A stretch of 64,000 nt of DNA from Lachnospiraceae bacterium YSD2013 (GCA_900100895.1 FMTX01000007.1:62001-126000); one strand, 5' to 3'; positions 1 to 8,619 are shown, counted from the stretch's first letter. The notes: generated by a model not told the origin, from the sequence alone. A program made the numbers and translations.

Positions 1-357
1 ACCCATGGCGGCGGGTACGGAAAGCGCCTTCTTACGTAAATTCTCACCTTCCTCGGTGATAGTGATAATCAGGTTACGCTCATCGTCCTTGGAACGGTTA
101 CGCTTGATATAGCCTTTAGCCTCAAGTTTCTTAAGCACCGGAGTCAATGTTCCGGAGTCAAGGAAAAGTCTCTTACCCATATTCTTGACATTAATGCTCT
201 TCTCTTCCCACATAACCATCATCGCGATGTACTGCGTATATGTCAAATCCAAAGGGTCCAAAAAGGGCTTATAGCGTCTGACTATCTCTTTGGAACACGC
301 ATAAAGCGGGAAACAAACCTGATTACTTAATGCCAACGGATCTACTTTCTTACTCAT
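1..357 (-). CDS. ohrR: OhrR-type MarR family peroxide-sensing regulator (3' end beyond the window)
   Basis: A winged-helix MarR regulator reads leftward and runs off the left edge; 119 codons are present. The N-terminus MSKKVDPLALSNQVCF places a cysteine at residue 15, the position of the reactive cysteine of Bacillus subtilis OhrR. The following LDSGTLTPVLKKLEAKGYI and KDDERN segments match the recognition helix and wing of that family. OhrR proteins repress organic-hydroperoxide resistance genes until Cys15 is oxidised. It lies 108 bp downstream of a glutathione peroxidase gene on the same strand, whose promoter carries an OhrR-like operator, so the pair is probably one autoregulated unit. 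Identification is firm; the effector is inferred from the family. Confidence 0.88.
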   Translation of the reverse strand, partial: MSKKVDPLALSNQVCFPLYACSKEIVRRYKPFLDPLDLTYTQYIAMMVMWEEKSINVKNMGKRLFLDSGTLTPVLKKLEAKGYIKRNRSKDDERNLIITITEEGENLRKKALSVPAAMG

Positions 358-465
358 ACTGCCTCACCCAGTCTAATCAATTTGGTACACGTCTTGCCCT
401 CACAAAACTTTACCACCTAAAGTGTATCACAGTAGCATGGCAAAAGAAAGACCTGTGGTAAATTA

Positions 466-1008
466 TTACAATAATTCTTCAACCTTTTTTCTCAAATCGT
501 CAACCCCTTCAGTGGGCTCATATCTCTGAATAAGGCTTCCTTCCGCGCTTATCAGGAATTTTGTGAAGTTCCATTTGATATTTCCGTTATTTTTGTAATC
601 GGGGTCCATTTTCTTAACTATGGGTTTTAATAACAATGCCATAGGGTTTTTGCCGAATCCTTTGAACTCGGAATTGGAAGTTAACCACTTAAATACCTCA
701 TTGGCATTCTCGCCGTTTACATCAGATTTCTTAAACTGAGGAAAAGAAACATTGTACTTAAGAGTACAGAACTCATGAATCTCTTCATCATTACCGGGAG
801 TCTGGCCTGCGAACTGGTTGCAGGGAAAATCCAAAATTTCAAAGCCCTTGTCCTTAAAGTCTTCATATAAAGCCTCAAGTTCCTTGTACTGGGGAGTAAA
901 TCCGCAGCCTGTAGCCGTATTCACAACAAGAAGCAGCTTGCCCTTATAATTACCCATTGATACTTCTTCACCATTCTGTAATGTAGCCTTAAGATCATAA
1001 AAGTTCAT
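466..1008 (-). CDS. gpx: Glutathione peroxidase family thiol peroxidase
   Basis: A 180-residue thioredoxin-fold peroxidase of the usual length for the family. The motif NTATGCGFTPQY carries the peroxidatic Cys35 where animal enzymes have selenocysteine. FPCNQFAGQ near residue 61 carries the second conserved cysteine, and WNFTKFLI near residue 146 supplies the conserved Trp and Asn. Bacterial Cys-type members usually reduce hydroperoxides with thioredoxin rather than glutathione. The ATG follows a GGAGG ribosome site. The gene is first in a unit with the OhrR-like regulator downstream, pointing to organic hydroperoxide defence. The substrate is inferred, not visible. Confidence 0.93.
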   Translation of the reverse strand: MNFYDLKATLQNGEEVSMGNYKGKLLLVVNTATGCGFTPQYKELEALYEDFKDKGFEILDFPCNQFAGQTPGNDEEIHEFCTLKYNVSFPQFKKSDVNGENANEVFKWLTSNSEFKGFGKNPMALLLKPIVKKMDPDYKNNGNIKWNFTKFLISAEGSLIQRYEPTEGVDDLRKKVEELL

Positions 1009-1078
1009 ATTGTATCCTCCGTTATCTTAATACTATTATCTGCACCGAAACGGTACGTTATTCTCTCGTTGTGATTGC

Positions 1079-1107
1079 ATTGTACTCAATTTAATTGTAT
1101 TTGTCAA
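1079..1107 (-). promoter_or_regulatory. gpx promoter with embedded OhrR-like operator
   Basis: On the minus strand TTGACA (1107-1102) and TACAAT (1084-1079) are separated by exactly 17 bp, a near-consensus vegetative promoter about 70 bp upstream of gpx. The spacer contains TACAATTAAATTGAGTA (1099-1083), which closely resembles the TACAATTAAATTGTA half-unit of the B. subtilis ohrA operator as I recall it. A bound OhrR would cover the promoter. The promoter is seen directly; the operator assignment is by similarity. Confidence 0.75.
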
Positions 1108-1189
1108 TACCCGATTCAATTTTTCTCAATTTATTTTTTACAGCCACTAATTTGAGGTTAATTGTCGAGTATTAAAATTCATTACACAC

Positions 1190-1217
1190 AATAAAAAAAG
1201 AGCTCATTTAAGCTCCC
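1190..1217 (-). terminator. Short rho-independent terminator without an obvious upstream gene
   Basis: On the minus strand GAGCTT-AAAT-GAGCTC is followed by seven T residues. The stem is short (six pairs including a G-T wobble) but the U-tract is good. It lies between gpx and its neighbour, with no minus-strand gene reading into it, so it may end a small RNA. Confidence 0.5.
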
Positions 1218-1255
1218 AAATTCGTCTTTATCCAATACATATATATACCTCTTTT

Positions 1256-1289
1256 GAAAAGCCCCTGCTGTATTTGGCGGGGGCTTTTC
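1256..1289. terminator. Symmetrical terminator-like hairpin
   Basis: GAAAAGCCCC and GGGGCTTTTC form a perfect ten-base stem around a 14-base loop, with A-rich and T-rich ends as in bidirectional terminators. It stands between two divergent genes, where neither would need a terminator. Confidence 0.55.
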
Positions 1290-1302
1290 ACTGCCTTCTC
1301 AT

Positions 1303-1358
1303 CTAATCTAACTTAGAGTTAACGCAAAAATTGTATAAATAGATTAGTTGTTAACAAC
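1303..1358. promoter_or_regulatory. Inverted repeats upstream of the chemoreceptor gene
   Basis: CTAATCTA (1303-1310) and TAGATTAG (1340-1347) are an 8-bp inverted repeat. The second arm runs into the perfect 12-bp palindrome GTTGTTAACAAC (1347-1358), just upstream of the ribosome site of the chemoreceptor gene. These are plausible operator sites; no regulator can be named. Confidence 0.3.
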
Positions 1359-1372
1359 GTAGTGAGGTGAGT

Positions 1373-3463
1373 ATGAAAAATTTAAAGTTATACATCAAAA
1401 TTACCCTTTTTGTATTGCTTGCCACCGCCATCGGTATCGCGGCACAAAGCTTCATTTCTTCATCCAACATAGTTAAGTTGCTTGAAAGTAATGCCAAGGA
1501 GTCTCTTACCAATACGGTTGAGTCCAAAGCTGCTCTTCTTGATGAATACATCCAGAAAGAATTTGCTTATCTGGATGCCTACCTTGTGGATCAGAGCATG
1601 CTGGAATTAATCAAAGACACCGACCATCCCGACCCGGCAGTAGTTGCGGCAGCACAAAAAACTACCGAAAACCTGGCAACAGTAGTAGAGCATACCGACA
1701 GTATTCTTTTTACGGCATATGAAGGAACCTGTCTCGTGCACAATGTTCCGACCATGGTAGGCTTCAGAAACCCTGAAGAAACTATTGCGATGATAAACGG
1801 TTTCTACTTTAACGAAAGTGCGGAACCTCTTTACAGCGCTATGGCTCTTCTTTCTCCGGCAACCAATGAAATTTCTCTTTGCCTTGTAAAGACAGCCTAT
1901 ACACCTTCAAAAGCCCCCTCAGGTTATGCCACCGTAACGGTAACCTCTGATGAACTAAACGAGATGCTGTCAAGCATTAAAGTGGGCGCCACCACGGAAA
2001 TCACCATGATCAGTGCTTCCGACGGCGGAATAATCTATGATAACGACAAGTCTCTTGTCACCACTACTCTTGAATCCGGTCCTTTATTTAATATCTATAA
2101 TTCAATGATAGAATACGAGACCGTCCCCGGAACCGACCAGCAGATGGCTTCAATCACCCATCCCGAGCTTGGTTACGGATCGGTGGAATATACATCCAAG
2201 AGCGGTCAGAAGATGCTTGGCTCATATACCTATATTCCTCAGTATCAGTGGCTTCTTTTTGTAGGAACCGATATGGAGTCCTTGTACAAAGAAGCCAAAT
2301 CCGCCCAGCTTTCGATTATTCTTACGGGACTTGTTTCCATAATAGTAATCGCTGTTGTGCTTGCTTTAATTATCAATATAATTACCAGGCCCCTTACCAA
2401 AGTACAGACCGCGCTTACAAAGGTATCCAATTACCAGCTCGACGCAGGTTCTGAAATTGAGGGTCTTGAAAAGAGAGGCGATGAAATCGGAAAACTGGCA
2501 GTTGCCACCAAGAGCGTTATTGCCATGCTAACCGATGTGGTAGATGTGCTCAGAAACTGCAGCGATTCCCTCAACGAAAGCTCCGAGAGCATGTCTAACA
2601 CCTCCAATCTGCTCGTACAGGTTACTTCGGAGAATACTTCCGTTGCCGATACACTCTCAAGCAGTATTGAAAGAACCAACAACTCCATCGAAACGGTTAA
2701 CGAAGAAATCAACAAGATTGTGGAACTTGTTAACCGGGTATCCGAAAAAGTTGCCGCCGGCAAGAACGATTCTGATGCTCTTATCAAGACCACTGCGGAA
2801 ATGAGCAGAAAGATTGATACCGAAGTCAATGATAACATTGCTAAGGTGGATACAACCGTTTCCGATATGCAGGATGCCCTTAAGGGACTTGAAGCGGTTG
2901 AAAAGATTAATGAACTTGCAGACGCCATCATGGCTATTACAGAGCAGACCAATCTCCTTTCTCTTAACGCTTCCATCGAAGCCGCAAGAGCAGGCGAGTC
3001 AGGCAGAGGCTTTGCTGTTGTTGCAGGCGAAATCGGACAGCTTGCGGAACAGTCAAAGAACACCGCTCTCAACATTCAGCAGATTGTTGAAGCAAGTAAC
3101 CAATCCGTTATCAACGTACGCGAGCAGGTTAACAAGCTCATCGACCTTATCAAGACCGATGTGGTTGAAAGCTTCGGCAGCTTCTCAGAGCAGAGTAAAG
3201 AGTACGATTCCGGTATCACTACCATTCAGGACGCAGTTGTTTCCATCGGTGATGCCATGGATTCTCTCAGCCGTTCCGTTAATGAAATCGCAAGAGAAAT
3301 CTCTTCGGTTAATGATGCTTCGGCCGAGAACAGCTCCGGAGTTAACGACATCATCAGCAAGAACGAACAGACCTCCGATGTCACAAGAGATATCGAGCGT
3401 CTTGCTCAGAACAGCAAAGAAAACGCAGTCAGCCTTGATGATGTTGTTAATAAGTTTAAATAA
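1373..3463 (+). CDS. Methyl-accepting chemotaxis protein with extracellular Cache-type sensor
   Basis: A transmembrane chemoreceptor of 696 residues. A first membrane helix (about residues 7-27) is followed by a 285-residue extracellular region with a dCache-like pattern. Then come a second membrane helix (about 315-340), a HAMP linker and a long coiled-coil signalling domain. The hairpin tip EQTNLLSLNASIEAARAGES is the conserved CheA/CheW contact. No C-terminal pentapeptide for CheR/CheB docking is present. The start at ATG 1373 is chosen over a GTG two codons earlier because GAGG at 1364-1367 is correctly spaced. The ligand is unknown. No che genes are nearby, so it is an orphan receptor with its own terminator. 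Confidence 0.95.
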   Translation: MKNLKLYIKITLFVLLATAIGIAAQSFISSSNIVKLLESNAKESLTNTVESKAALLDEYIQKEFAYLDAYLVDQSMLELIKDTDHPDPAVVAAAQKTTENLATVVEHTDSILFTAYEGTCLVHNVPTMVGFRNPEETIAMINGFYFNESAEPLYSAMALLSPATNEISLCLVKTAYTPSKAPSGYATVTVTSDELNEMLSSIKVGATTEITMISASDGGIIYDNDKSLVTTTLESGPLFNIYNSMIEYETVPGTDQQMASITHPELGYGSVEYTSKSGQKMLGSYTYIPQYQWLLFVGTDMESLYKEAKSAQLSIILTGLVSIIVIAVVLALIINIITRPLTKVQTALTKVSNYQLDAGSEIEGLEKRGDEIGKLAVATKSVIAMLTDVVDVLRNCSDSLNESSESMSNTSNLLVQVTSENTSVADTLSSSIERTNNSIETVNEEINKIVELVNRVSEKVAAGKNDSDALIKTTAEMSRKIDTEVNDNIAKVDTTVSDMQDALKGLEAVEKINELADAIMAITEQTNLLSLNASIEAARAGESGRGFAVVAGEIGQLAEQSKNTALNIQQIVEASNQSVINVREQVNKLIDLIKTDVVESFGSFSEQSKEYDSGITTIQDAVVSIGDAMDSLSRSVNEIAREISSVNDASAENSSGVNDIISKNEQTSDVTRDIERLAQNSKENAVSLDDVVNKFK

Positions 3464-3496
3464 CTAAATGAATATTTCAAGTACACGTATAAATTT

Positions 3497-3526
3497 AAAA
3501 ACCTGCATTAACCTGCAGGTTTTTTT
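3497..3526 (+). terminator. Rho-independent terminator of the chemoreceptor gene
   Basis: AACCTGCA and TGCAGGTT pair around a TTAACC loop and are followed by a T-run. It lies 34 bp after the stop codon. Confidence 0.85.
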
Positions 3527-3547
3527 GCGAACTGTAATTTTGCGTAT

Positions 3548-5719
3548 TCATTTTTCGTTAAGCCATATTGTCACTCTCGACTGTATGACCCTTGCCACTT
3601 CTTCCGCTGTCTTATTCTCAGCAAAAAAGGCCCCCGCTTCTTCTTCAATTATGCTGATTATTTCTTCCTCATTGTTTAATGTCTTGGTCAGACTATCTAT
3701 ATAATTCTGATAATAATTCAATTCTTGTCTGCTCAGTGGCTCTGCAACTACAGCCACGTTCCCAAAGAAATACTCCTCAGGTTCTTTTTCTAATTCTTCT
3801 GCAACCCTTTTTTCGAAGGATGCTCTTGTAGCGGGAATATTGTATACATATTCATTCTGATAATCAGGAAGAAGCACCTCCCTGATAAAGCTCCATGCAG
3901 CATCTTTTTCTTTACTGCTCTTAACTATTGCATAGGAAGTATCGCAACATATCCCGGCACCAACCCTGTCATATGTAGGATAGCCAATAAGCGTTATGTC
4001 TTCCCCCATAATACCCCTTAAATAATACTTATAATACTCTATGCCTGATAATCCTGTACAACAAAGTGCCACTTTATCATTTCTGAATGCATCAGCCTCT
4101 TTTTCACTATCGTATTCAGCATCTACAGTATTTTTGTCTAGTAGTTTGGCTAAATTTAGTAGTTCAATAAAATCTTCGCTCTCAAAATTGCATTTTTTCT
4201 CTATGTTGTCAACATAATTTCCCATGTTTAAAGAAAGCATTTTTTCAAACAAACGCGTTCTGGATATTCCATAAAACATCTCCATTTCAGCGTGGTCATT
4301 CATAAAATTTGCGAATTCATTCGCATTCCACCCAGACATTTCTCCTACAATACTCTTTTTTCCTATTACTGTTTCCAGTTCAAACTGTGGAACGATATAT
4401 AGAATTTCGTCTCCAAAAGTAGTTGCAGAAATAACACAATCAAAAAGATCTTCCCGAGATATTTCATTATCACTTTCTATATACTCTGTTAAATCTTCCA
4501 AAAAGCCCCCACCTGCGAAGCGATTCATGCTGACTGATTTGTTTAAGACTAAAATATCTATATCTTTTTTAGACACCAAATCTAGGTTCAATTTGCTAAT
4601 ATCACCATTTTGATCCTCGTAACTCTTATATTGCGAATAGTCAACAATTTCTATGGCATATTCGCTGTTTCCTTTATTAAATTCTACTGCCCTGTTTTTT
4701 AGCTCATTACTTGCTTCAAGGCTAGCCACATTTATTATTATTCTTTCTTCACTGCCATCAGCACATCTAAGTAAAACTATTTTCTGAGTTGATGAATCAT
4801 CCCATCCGGAGACACTATTCTCACAACACATTATTTCCTTCTTACTAAGTATGGTATACATTCCATAATCATAGTTATTTGAAATATATGAATCCATAAA
4901 GTCAAATATTTTCGTAAGTTTACTATCATTTTCATCAAAAATATAGATACCCTTGTCATCATATAATGCGAAATCACTTATCATGCTGCCGTTACAAAGA
5001 TAATACTTTTCAAAATCAACATCACTAGCAATATTTTTTCCCTTACCCGTATCAATATCGAACTTTGCCCACTCGTAACTGCCTCCTTCCCCTCTATATT
5101 CTTCATAGAGATTACCCTTTTCACTTACATAATACTTGATATGGTCATCATCAACGGAAGCTCTGTTTAATAAATTTAAATCATAATCAAAGCAAAATCT
5201 CTCGCCCGAACCATCCGCTAATATTCCCTCCTTATAGCAGTATAAATTATCAAACGAAGAACTGCTGTCTTCATCAGAATATTGTTTCAAAACATGGTTG
5301 TCTAAATCTCTTATATTTATTTTCGCTTTTCCATCTTCATCAAGTAACGCTATGGCAACTGTCCCGTCATCCGTAATCTCAAGGTCACAAATATACTGTT
5401 CACCAGAAAGTGTATGTTCGCAAACACACCTTCCATCTCGTTCCAACATGCCCCACTTACATTCGACAGTGCTCGCGTTCAAAGAATATCCATAATATGC
5501 GGCCAGCAATTTGTCCCCAACTATCTTATAATCTATCTTTTCAACAGCAGTATCTTTACCAATCTCGCTGTTAATAACTTTTTCCTCAAACCTAAGAATT
5601 TTGCGTTTTTCACCATTTTTCGTTTTATAACCACAGGAAGCAAACAGTGTCATAACCAAAAGCAGTATTGCAACTGCATAAAAAAAGTAGCCGTTCTTCT
5701 GCGAATCATGTCTTTTCAT
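3548..5719 (-). CDS. Large lipoprotein with N-terminal propeller-like region and C-terminal solute-binding domain
   Basis: A 723-residue exported lipoprotein. The N-terminus has a lysine-poor membrane helix ending in the lipobox LFASC, so Cys29 should be lipid-anchored. Residues about 50-330 hold short beta-rich units with repeated D-x-D/G turns, suggestive of a beta-propeller. From about residue 335 (ASNELKNRAVEFNKGNSEYAIEIV) to 640 the pattern is that of family 1 extracellular solute-binding proteins. No permease or ATPase genes are adjacent. It follows the C39-like peptidase gene by 41 bp and is probably co-transcribed. Both genes are clearly more AT-rich than the neighbourhood, suggesting transfer. 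The function is unknown; the binding fold may be used for sensing or scaffolding rather than uptake. Confidence 0.75.
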   Translation of the reverse strand: MKRHDSQKNGYFFYAVAILLLVMTLFASCGYKTKNGEKRKILRFEEKVINSEIGKDTAVEKIDYKIVGDKLLAAYYGYSLNASTVECKWGMLERDGRCVCEHTLSGEQYICDLEITDDGTVAIALLDEDGKAKINIRDLDNHVLKQYSDEDSSSSFDNLYCYKEGILADGSGERFCFDYDLNLLNRASVDDDHIKYYVSEKGNLYEEYRGEGGSYEWAKFDIDTGKGKNIASDVDFEKYYLCNGSMISDFALYDDKGIYIFDENDSKLTKIFDFMDSYISNNYDYGMYTILSKKEIMCCENSVSGWDDSSTQKIVLLRCADGSEERIIINVASLEASNELKNRAVEFNKGNSEYAIEIVDYSQYKSYEDQNGDISKLNLDLVSKKDIDILVLNKSVSMNRFAGGGFLEDLTEYIESDNEISREDLFDCVISATTFGDEILYIVPQFELETVIGKKSIVGEMSGWNANEFANFMNDHAEMEMFYGISRTRLFEKMLSLNMGNYVDNIEKKCNFESEDFIELLNLAKLLDKNTVDAEYDSEKEADAFRNDKVALCCTGLSGIEYYKYYLRGIMGEDITLIGYPTYDRVGAGICCDTSYAIVKSSKEKDAAWSFIREVLLPDYQNEYVYNIPATRASFEKRVAEELEKEPEEYFFGNVAVVAEPLSRQELNYYQNYIDSLTKTLNNEEEIISIIEEEAGAFFAENKTAEEVARVIQSRVTIWLNEK

Positions 5720-5760
5720 AAGTCTTGTCTCCTAAAATAATAGGCAAAGCGCGTTATCAG

Positions 5761-6483
5761 TTATTTTTTAAAAACTCTATATGATATTTCCTTAGCAGGA
5801 TAATCGCTCCAGCTCCAGGAATCCGTTAATTTAACTATAGTTCCAGTATATGGATCCATACAAGCGAAATTGTCAAATGAAAGCCAATCCGGATTGGTTC
5901 CTTCATAATAACCACATATTACAACAAAATGCTGATTTCCCTTTGTATCGTTTTTATATATACGAACCGGATTACCACTATTGATATAATTATATATAGT
6001 CAGAAGTTCACTCTGTTTACCTGATATCGTAACTTTAGGCCCCAGCTCACTTGACGGATTCGATGTTATGCTATCCTCCCTGCTTCCCACAAGATAGTTT
6101 AAAGGAGAAACATGTTTCTTTGTAATAATACTTCTTCCTATTGCATTGGAAACCACACCGCATCCATTATTCAACCCAACCATATAGGGTAACTTATAAG
6201 ATCTCTGATTATAAGGATTATACAATGTCCTATCCTTGGGATCGTCACACTCTACACTTTCGTAAGTCAAATATGGCTTAAGTAAAACTCTAAGGTTTGT
6301 TACATCGCCCTTAATTGGCGCCTCATTATAGACTTCGTTATTCCTTGCCGCTACAGAATATACACCGATTATGATCGCAAGCATTAGCAGCATTGAACAT
6401 ATTGCCGCTATGCCTTTCTTCCTAATTCTTTTCAAATATATCTCCTTTCCTAACATATCCATTGCGCTTTGCCTACTATTCAA
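5761..6483 (-). CDS. Membrane-anchored C39-like papain-fold cysteine peptidase
   Basis: A 240-residue protein with a basic N-terminus and one membrane helix (about residues 26-45), then an extracellular domain resembling Peptidase_C39_2. NNGCGVVSNAIG supplies the probable catalytic cysteine, GNQHFVVICGYYEG the histidine and MDPYTG the aspartate. Such domains often cleave double-glycine leaders or act on wall-associated proteins. No ABC exporter or leader peptide gene is seen beside it, so a bacteriocin-processing role is not supported. It is the first gene of a two-gene AT-rich unit with the solute-binding-like lipoprotein. The start codon lacks a strong ribosome site, so the N-terminus could be a few residues shorter. 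Confidence 0.75.
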   Translation of the reverse strand: MNSRQSAMDMLGKEIYLKRIRKKGIAAICSMLLMLAIIIGVYSVAARNNEVYNEAPIKGDVTNLRVLLKPYLTYESVECDDPKDRTLYNPYNQRSYKLPYMVGLNNGCGVVSNAIGRSIITKKHVSPLNYLVGSREDSITSNPSSELGPKVTISGKQSELLTIYNYINSGNPVRIYKNDTKGNQHFVVICGYYEGTNPDWLSFDNFACMDPYTGTIVKLTDSWSWSDYPAKEISYRVFKK

Positions 6484-6883
6484 TACAATAAATATAATAA
6501 TGCAAGGCGTTCTCTGTGTAAAGTAGTATAGTAGCGCTATTTTGCGCGAATATATACCCTTTTCAGCATAGTGTATCTACTCTATTAATTATTTACATTA
6601 CATATCATATTCTATTCATTGCACTATATTCTTATTATCGATTGTATTGTACACTTTCATCCGTCATAATCATGTACTCATATAGCATTCGCACATATAT
6701 GCACCGCCCAATATAATTATCTTTCAATTCATGCTGCCGAATTGCGTGACCATACGTGAACAACTATAATACACTTTATATTGTGTTATATTATCATTAG
6801 CTACAGATAGGCACATAAGGCTTATTCTCCCCCATATATCTGCTTGTGTAAGTACAGCAGCCACATTTCTCGTCGCCACGCTC
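6484..6883. other. AT-rich gene-free stretch
   Basis: About 400 bp between the ABC exporter unit and the C39 peptidase gene. It is AT-rich with many TATAAT-like and TTGTAT-like words, as expected of a promoter region for the leftward peptidase unit. One GCGC-TATTTT-GCGC hairpin lies near 6535-6548. I see no credible gene, RNA gene or riboswitch here. Confidence 0.5.
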
Positions 6884-6915
6884 AAAAGTGCCCCGTTTTT
6901 AGTCGGGGCACTTTC
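6884..6915 (-). terminator. Terminator of the ABC exporter unit
   Basis: GTGCCCCG and CGGGGCAC form a perfect eight-base stem just past the stop codon of the permease gene, followed on the minus strand by CTTTTG. Confidence 0.8.
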
Positions 6916-6916
6916 T

Positions 6917-7708
6917 TTAGCTTGCCAAATCTTTTTTAAGATAAATCGTATATGCACTCGCTACGAACACCGCCACAACCACCACTGCCGACACTATGGA
7001 GCCCGACGGAGCCGCCTTTCCAGAGAATATCTCCGAGGCATTTGTAAAAGAAAATGGGCCCATAAACAGATAGTCCTTCATATCAGGCACCACTCTTCCT
7101 ATCAAATCATAGGCATAGAATACAAGTGCCAGTCCGAGTCCGGCTCCAAGGCGGTTCTTTGCAGAAGCCGCAGAAATTACCAATGTCACTGAAGCTACCT
7201 CAACATTCATAAGAAGCATTCTTCCCAAGAATGTAAGCATTTCTTTCCACAACACATCCTCTCCCAGCGCCACAAACCCGATAACATAGAACGCTCCGCA
7301 GATTATCGTGAACGCCACAAGGTTAATGAGTACCGAAAGTGCCTTACCGGTCACCGCACTGCCTCTGGATATAGGCAACGAGTACAGAAACTCGCCGGTG
7401 TGGCCGTCTTCTTCTTTGGACAGGATGACTGCTGCCGTGATGGCCGCAAACATCGCACTGCCGAGTCCGTGAACCGTACCGACTTCCGTTGCGAAGAATC
7501 CTCCAAGAGTAGCGATGCTAAGAGTACTCATACCGAAAGCATCAGAGAACGCACCGAGTTTCGAGAAGCTCTCCGCCATATCCGCCATCTCGCCTTCCAT
7601 GCTCGTATACATGAGGATGCACAGAAGTCCCATGATTCCCACCGACAGGCTCCATATCAAAAGCGTTTTAAATCCAAGCTTCAATTCGTGTCTGCATACA
7701 GTAATCAT
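6917..7708 (-). CDS. ABC-2 type transporter permease
   Basis: A 263-residue integral membrane protein with about six hydrophobic segments, starting near residue 17 and ending close to the C-terminus. It is typical of single-chain ABC-2 permeases that work as dimers. The start ATG overlaps the last codons of the upstream ATPase gene by 4 bp, so the two are translationally coupled and form one exporter. The position behind a LytTR/DUF3021 pair suggests export under that regulator, for example of a peptide, drug or lipid. The substrate cannot be read from the sequence. Confidence 0.88.
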   Translation of the reverse strand: MITVCRHELKLGFKTLLIWSLSVGIMGLLCILMYTSMEGEMADMAESFSKLGAFSDAFGMSTLSIATLGGFFATEVGTVHGLGSAMFAAITAAVILSKEEDGHTGEFLYSLPISRGSAVTGKALSVLINLVAFTIICGAFYVIGFVALGEDVLWKEMLTFLGRMLLMNVEVASVTLVISAASAKNRLGAGLGLALVFYAYDLIGRVVPDMKDYLFMGPFSFTNASEIFSGKAAPSGSIVSAVVVVAVFVASAYTIYLKKDLAS

Positions 7709-8544
7709 CGCACTTCCTCCTTTCCCTCATAGAAATGCATGAACATATCCTCCAAGGACGGCTCCTCTATATAAAGGTTCTGAAGCTTACGCTCCGACAA
7801 CTTCTTCACCAGTTCATTAATGTCACCGTTGTACATATACTCTTCATGCATGCCGTCGGCGGTAACTTTTACACTCTTGGCGGTACTTTCGGTCAGGTTA
7901 TCCACCATATCAACCTTAATCAGCCTACCCTCTCGCATAATCGCCGCCCTGTCGCAATACCTGCTCACCTCAGACAGCACATGTGTCGAAAGAAAGCACG
8001 TTGCCCCCTTCTTCACATACTCCTTAATCAGTTCAAAGAAAGTGCTCTGCATCAACGGATCCAGACCCGACGAAGGCTCGTCGAACACGAACAGCTTCGG
8101 CTTATGCTGCATAGCGCAGACAATGCTCACCTTTCTACGGTTACCAAGGGACAGTTCCTTTATTCTTTTGCCTGTATCAAGCTGCAAACGCTCGCAGAGC
8201 ATCTCAGCTTCCTCTCGACAATCCAGTCCTCTCGCATCCGCCGCGAACTTAATCACTTCCGATACCTTCATGGTCGGATAGAACAGCGCCTCCGAAGGCA
8301 TATAACCCACTTCCTTAAGTATGCCCACATGCTCCTTAACACTATCCTTGCCAAGTATCGTTATCGCACCCTTATCAAAGTTTAAGAACCCAAGCATCGA
8401 GCGAATCGTCGTAGACTTGCCGGCTCCGTTGGGACCGATAAAGCCGAAAATCTCACCTTCTTTTACTGTCAGCGTAATATCCGTGACGCCGCGCTTCTTG
8501 CCGTAGCTCTTCGTAAGATTTTCTATCCTAATTACATCTGCCAT
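7705..8544 (-). CDS. ABC transporter ATP-binding protein
   Basis: A 279-residue nucleotide-binding subunit of the drug/peptide exporter type. Walker A is GPNGAGKST (residues 37-45), the signature is LSLGNRR near residue 135, and Walker B with the catalytic glutamate is LFVFDEPSSGLDP near 155, followed by the H-loop LSTHVLSE. The C-terminal 70 residues are the accessory region common in these exporters. Its partner permease overlaps its 3' end. It is separated from the upstream DUF3021 gene by 75 bp containing a terminator-like hairpin, so expression may be partly uncoupled from the regulator genes. Confidence 0.93.
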   Translation of the reverse strand: MADVIRIENLTKSYGKKRGVTDITLTVKEGEIFGFIGPNGAGKSTTIRSMLGFLNFDKGAITILGKDSVKEHVGILKEVGYMPSEALFYPTMKVSEVIKFAADARGLDCREEAEMLCERLQLDTGKRIKELSLGNRRKVSIVCAMQHKPKLFVFDEPSSGLDPLMQSTFFELIKEYVKKGATCFLSTHVLSEVSRYCDRAAIMREGRLIKVDMVDNLTESTAKSVKVTADGMHEEYMYNGDINELVKKLSERKLQNLYIEEPSLEDMFMHFYEGKEEVR

Positions 8545-8579
8545 CTAAATTCTCCTTTCGTTACCTTACATGTAACAGA

Positions 8580-8610
8580 AAAAGAAATCGGGAGCAATAT
8601 CTGCCCCCGT
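8580..8610 (-). terminator. Hairpin with T-rich tail between DUF3021 and ABC genes (possible attenuator)
   Basis: On the minus strand CGGGGGCA-GATAT-TGCTCCCG makes an eight-pair stem with one wobble, followed by ATTTCTTTTTC. It lies inside an otherwise tight operon. A TTACATGTAA palindrome follows at about 8567-8576. It may reduce transcription into the ABC genes. Confidence 0.6.
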
Positions 8611-8619
8611 AAGTTGCAC

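Noticed and set aside
2431-3075. Long minus-strand frame opposite the chemoreceptor coiled coil
   Set aside because: It is a mirror of the helical heptad coding sequence; rich in Ser/Leu, no ribosome site, inside a clear gene.
5761-6483. Bacteriocin leader peptidase
   Set aside because: A C39-like domain is present but no ABC exporter fusion, leader peptide or immunity gene is seen nearby.
6724-6957. 77-residue open frame on the minus strand
   Set aside because: It overlaps the permease gene and the terminator, and has no ribosome site or recognisable similarity.
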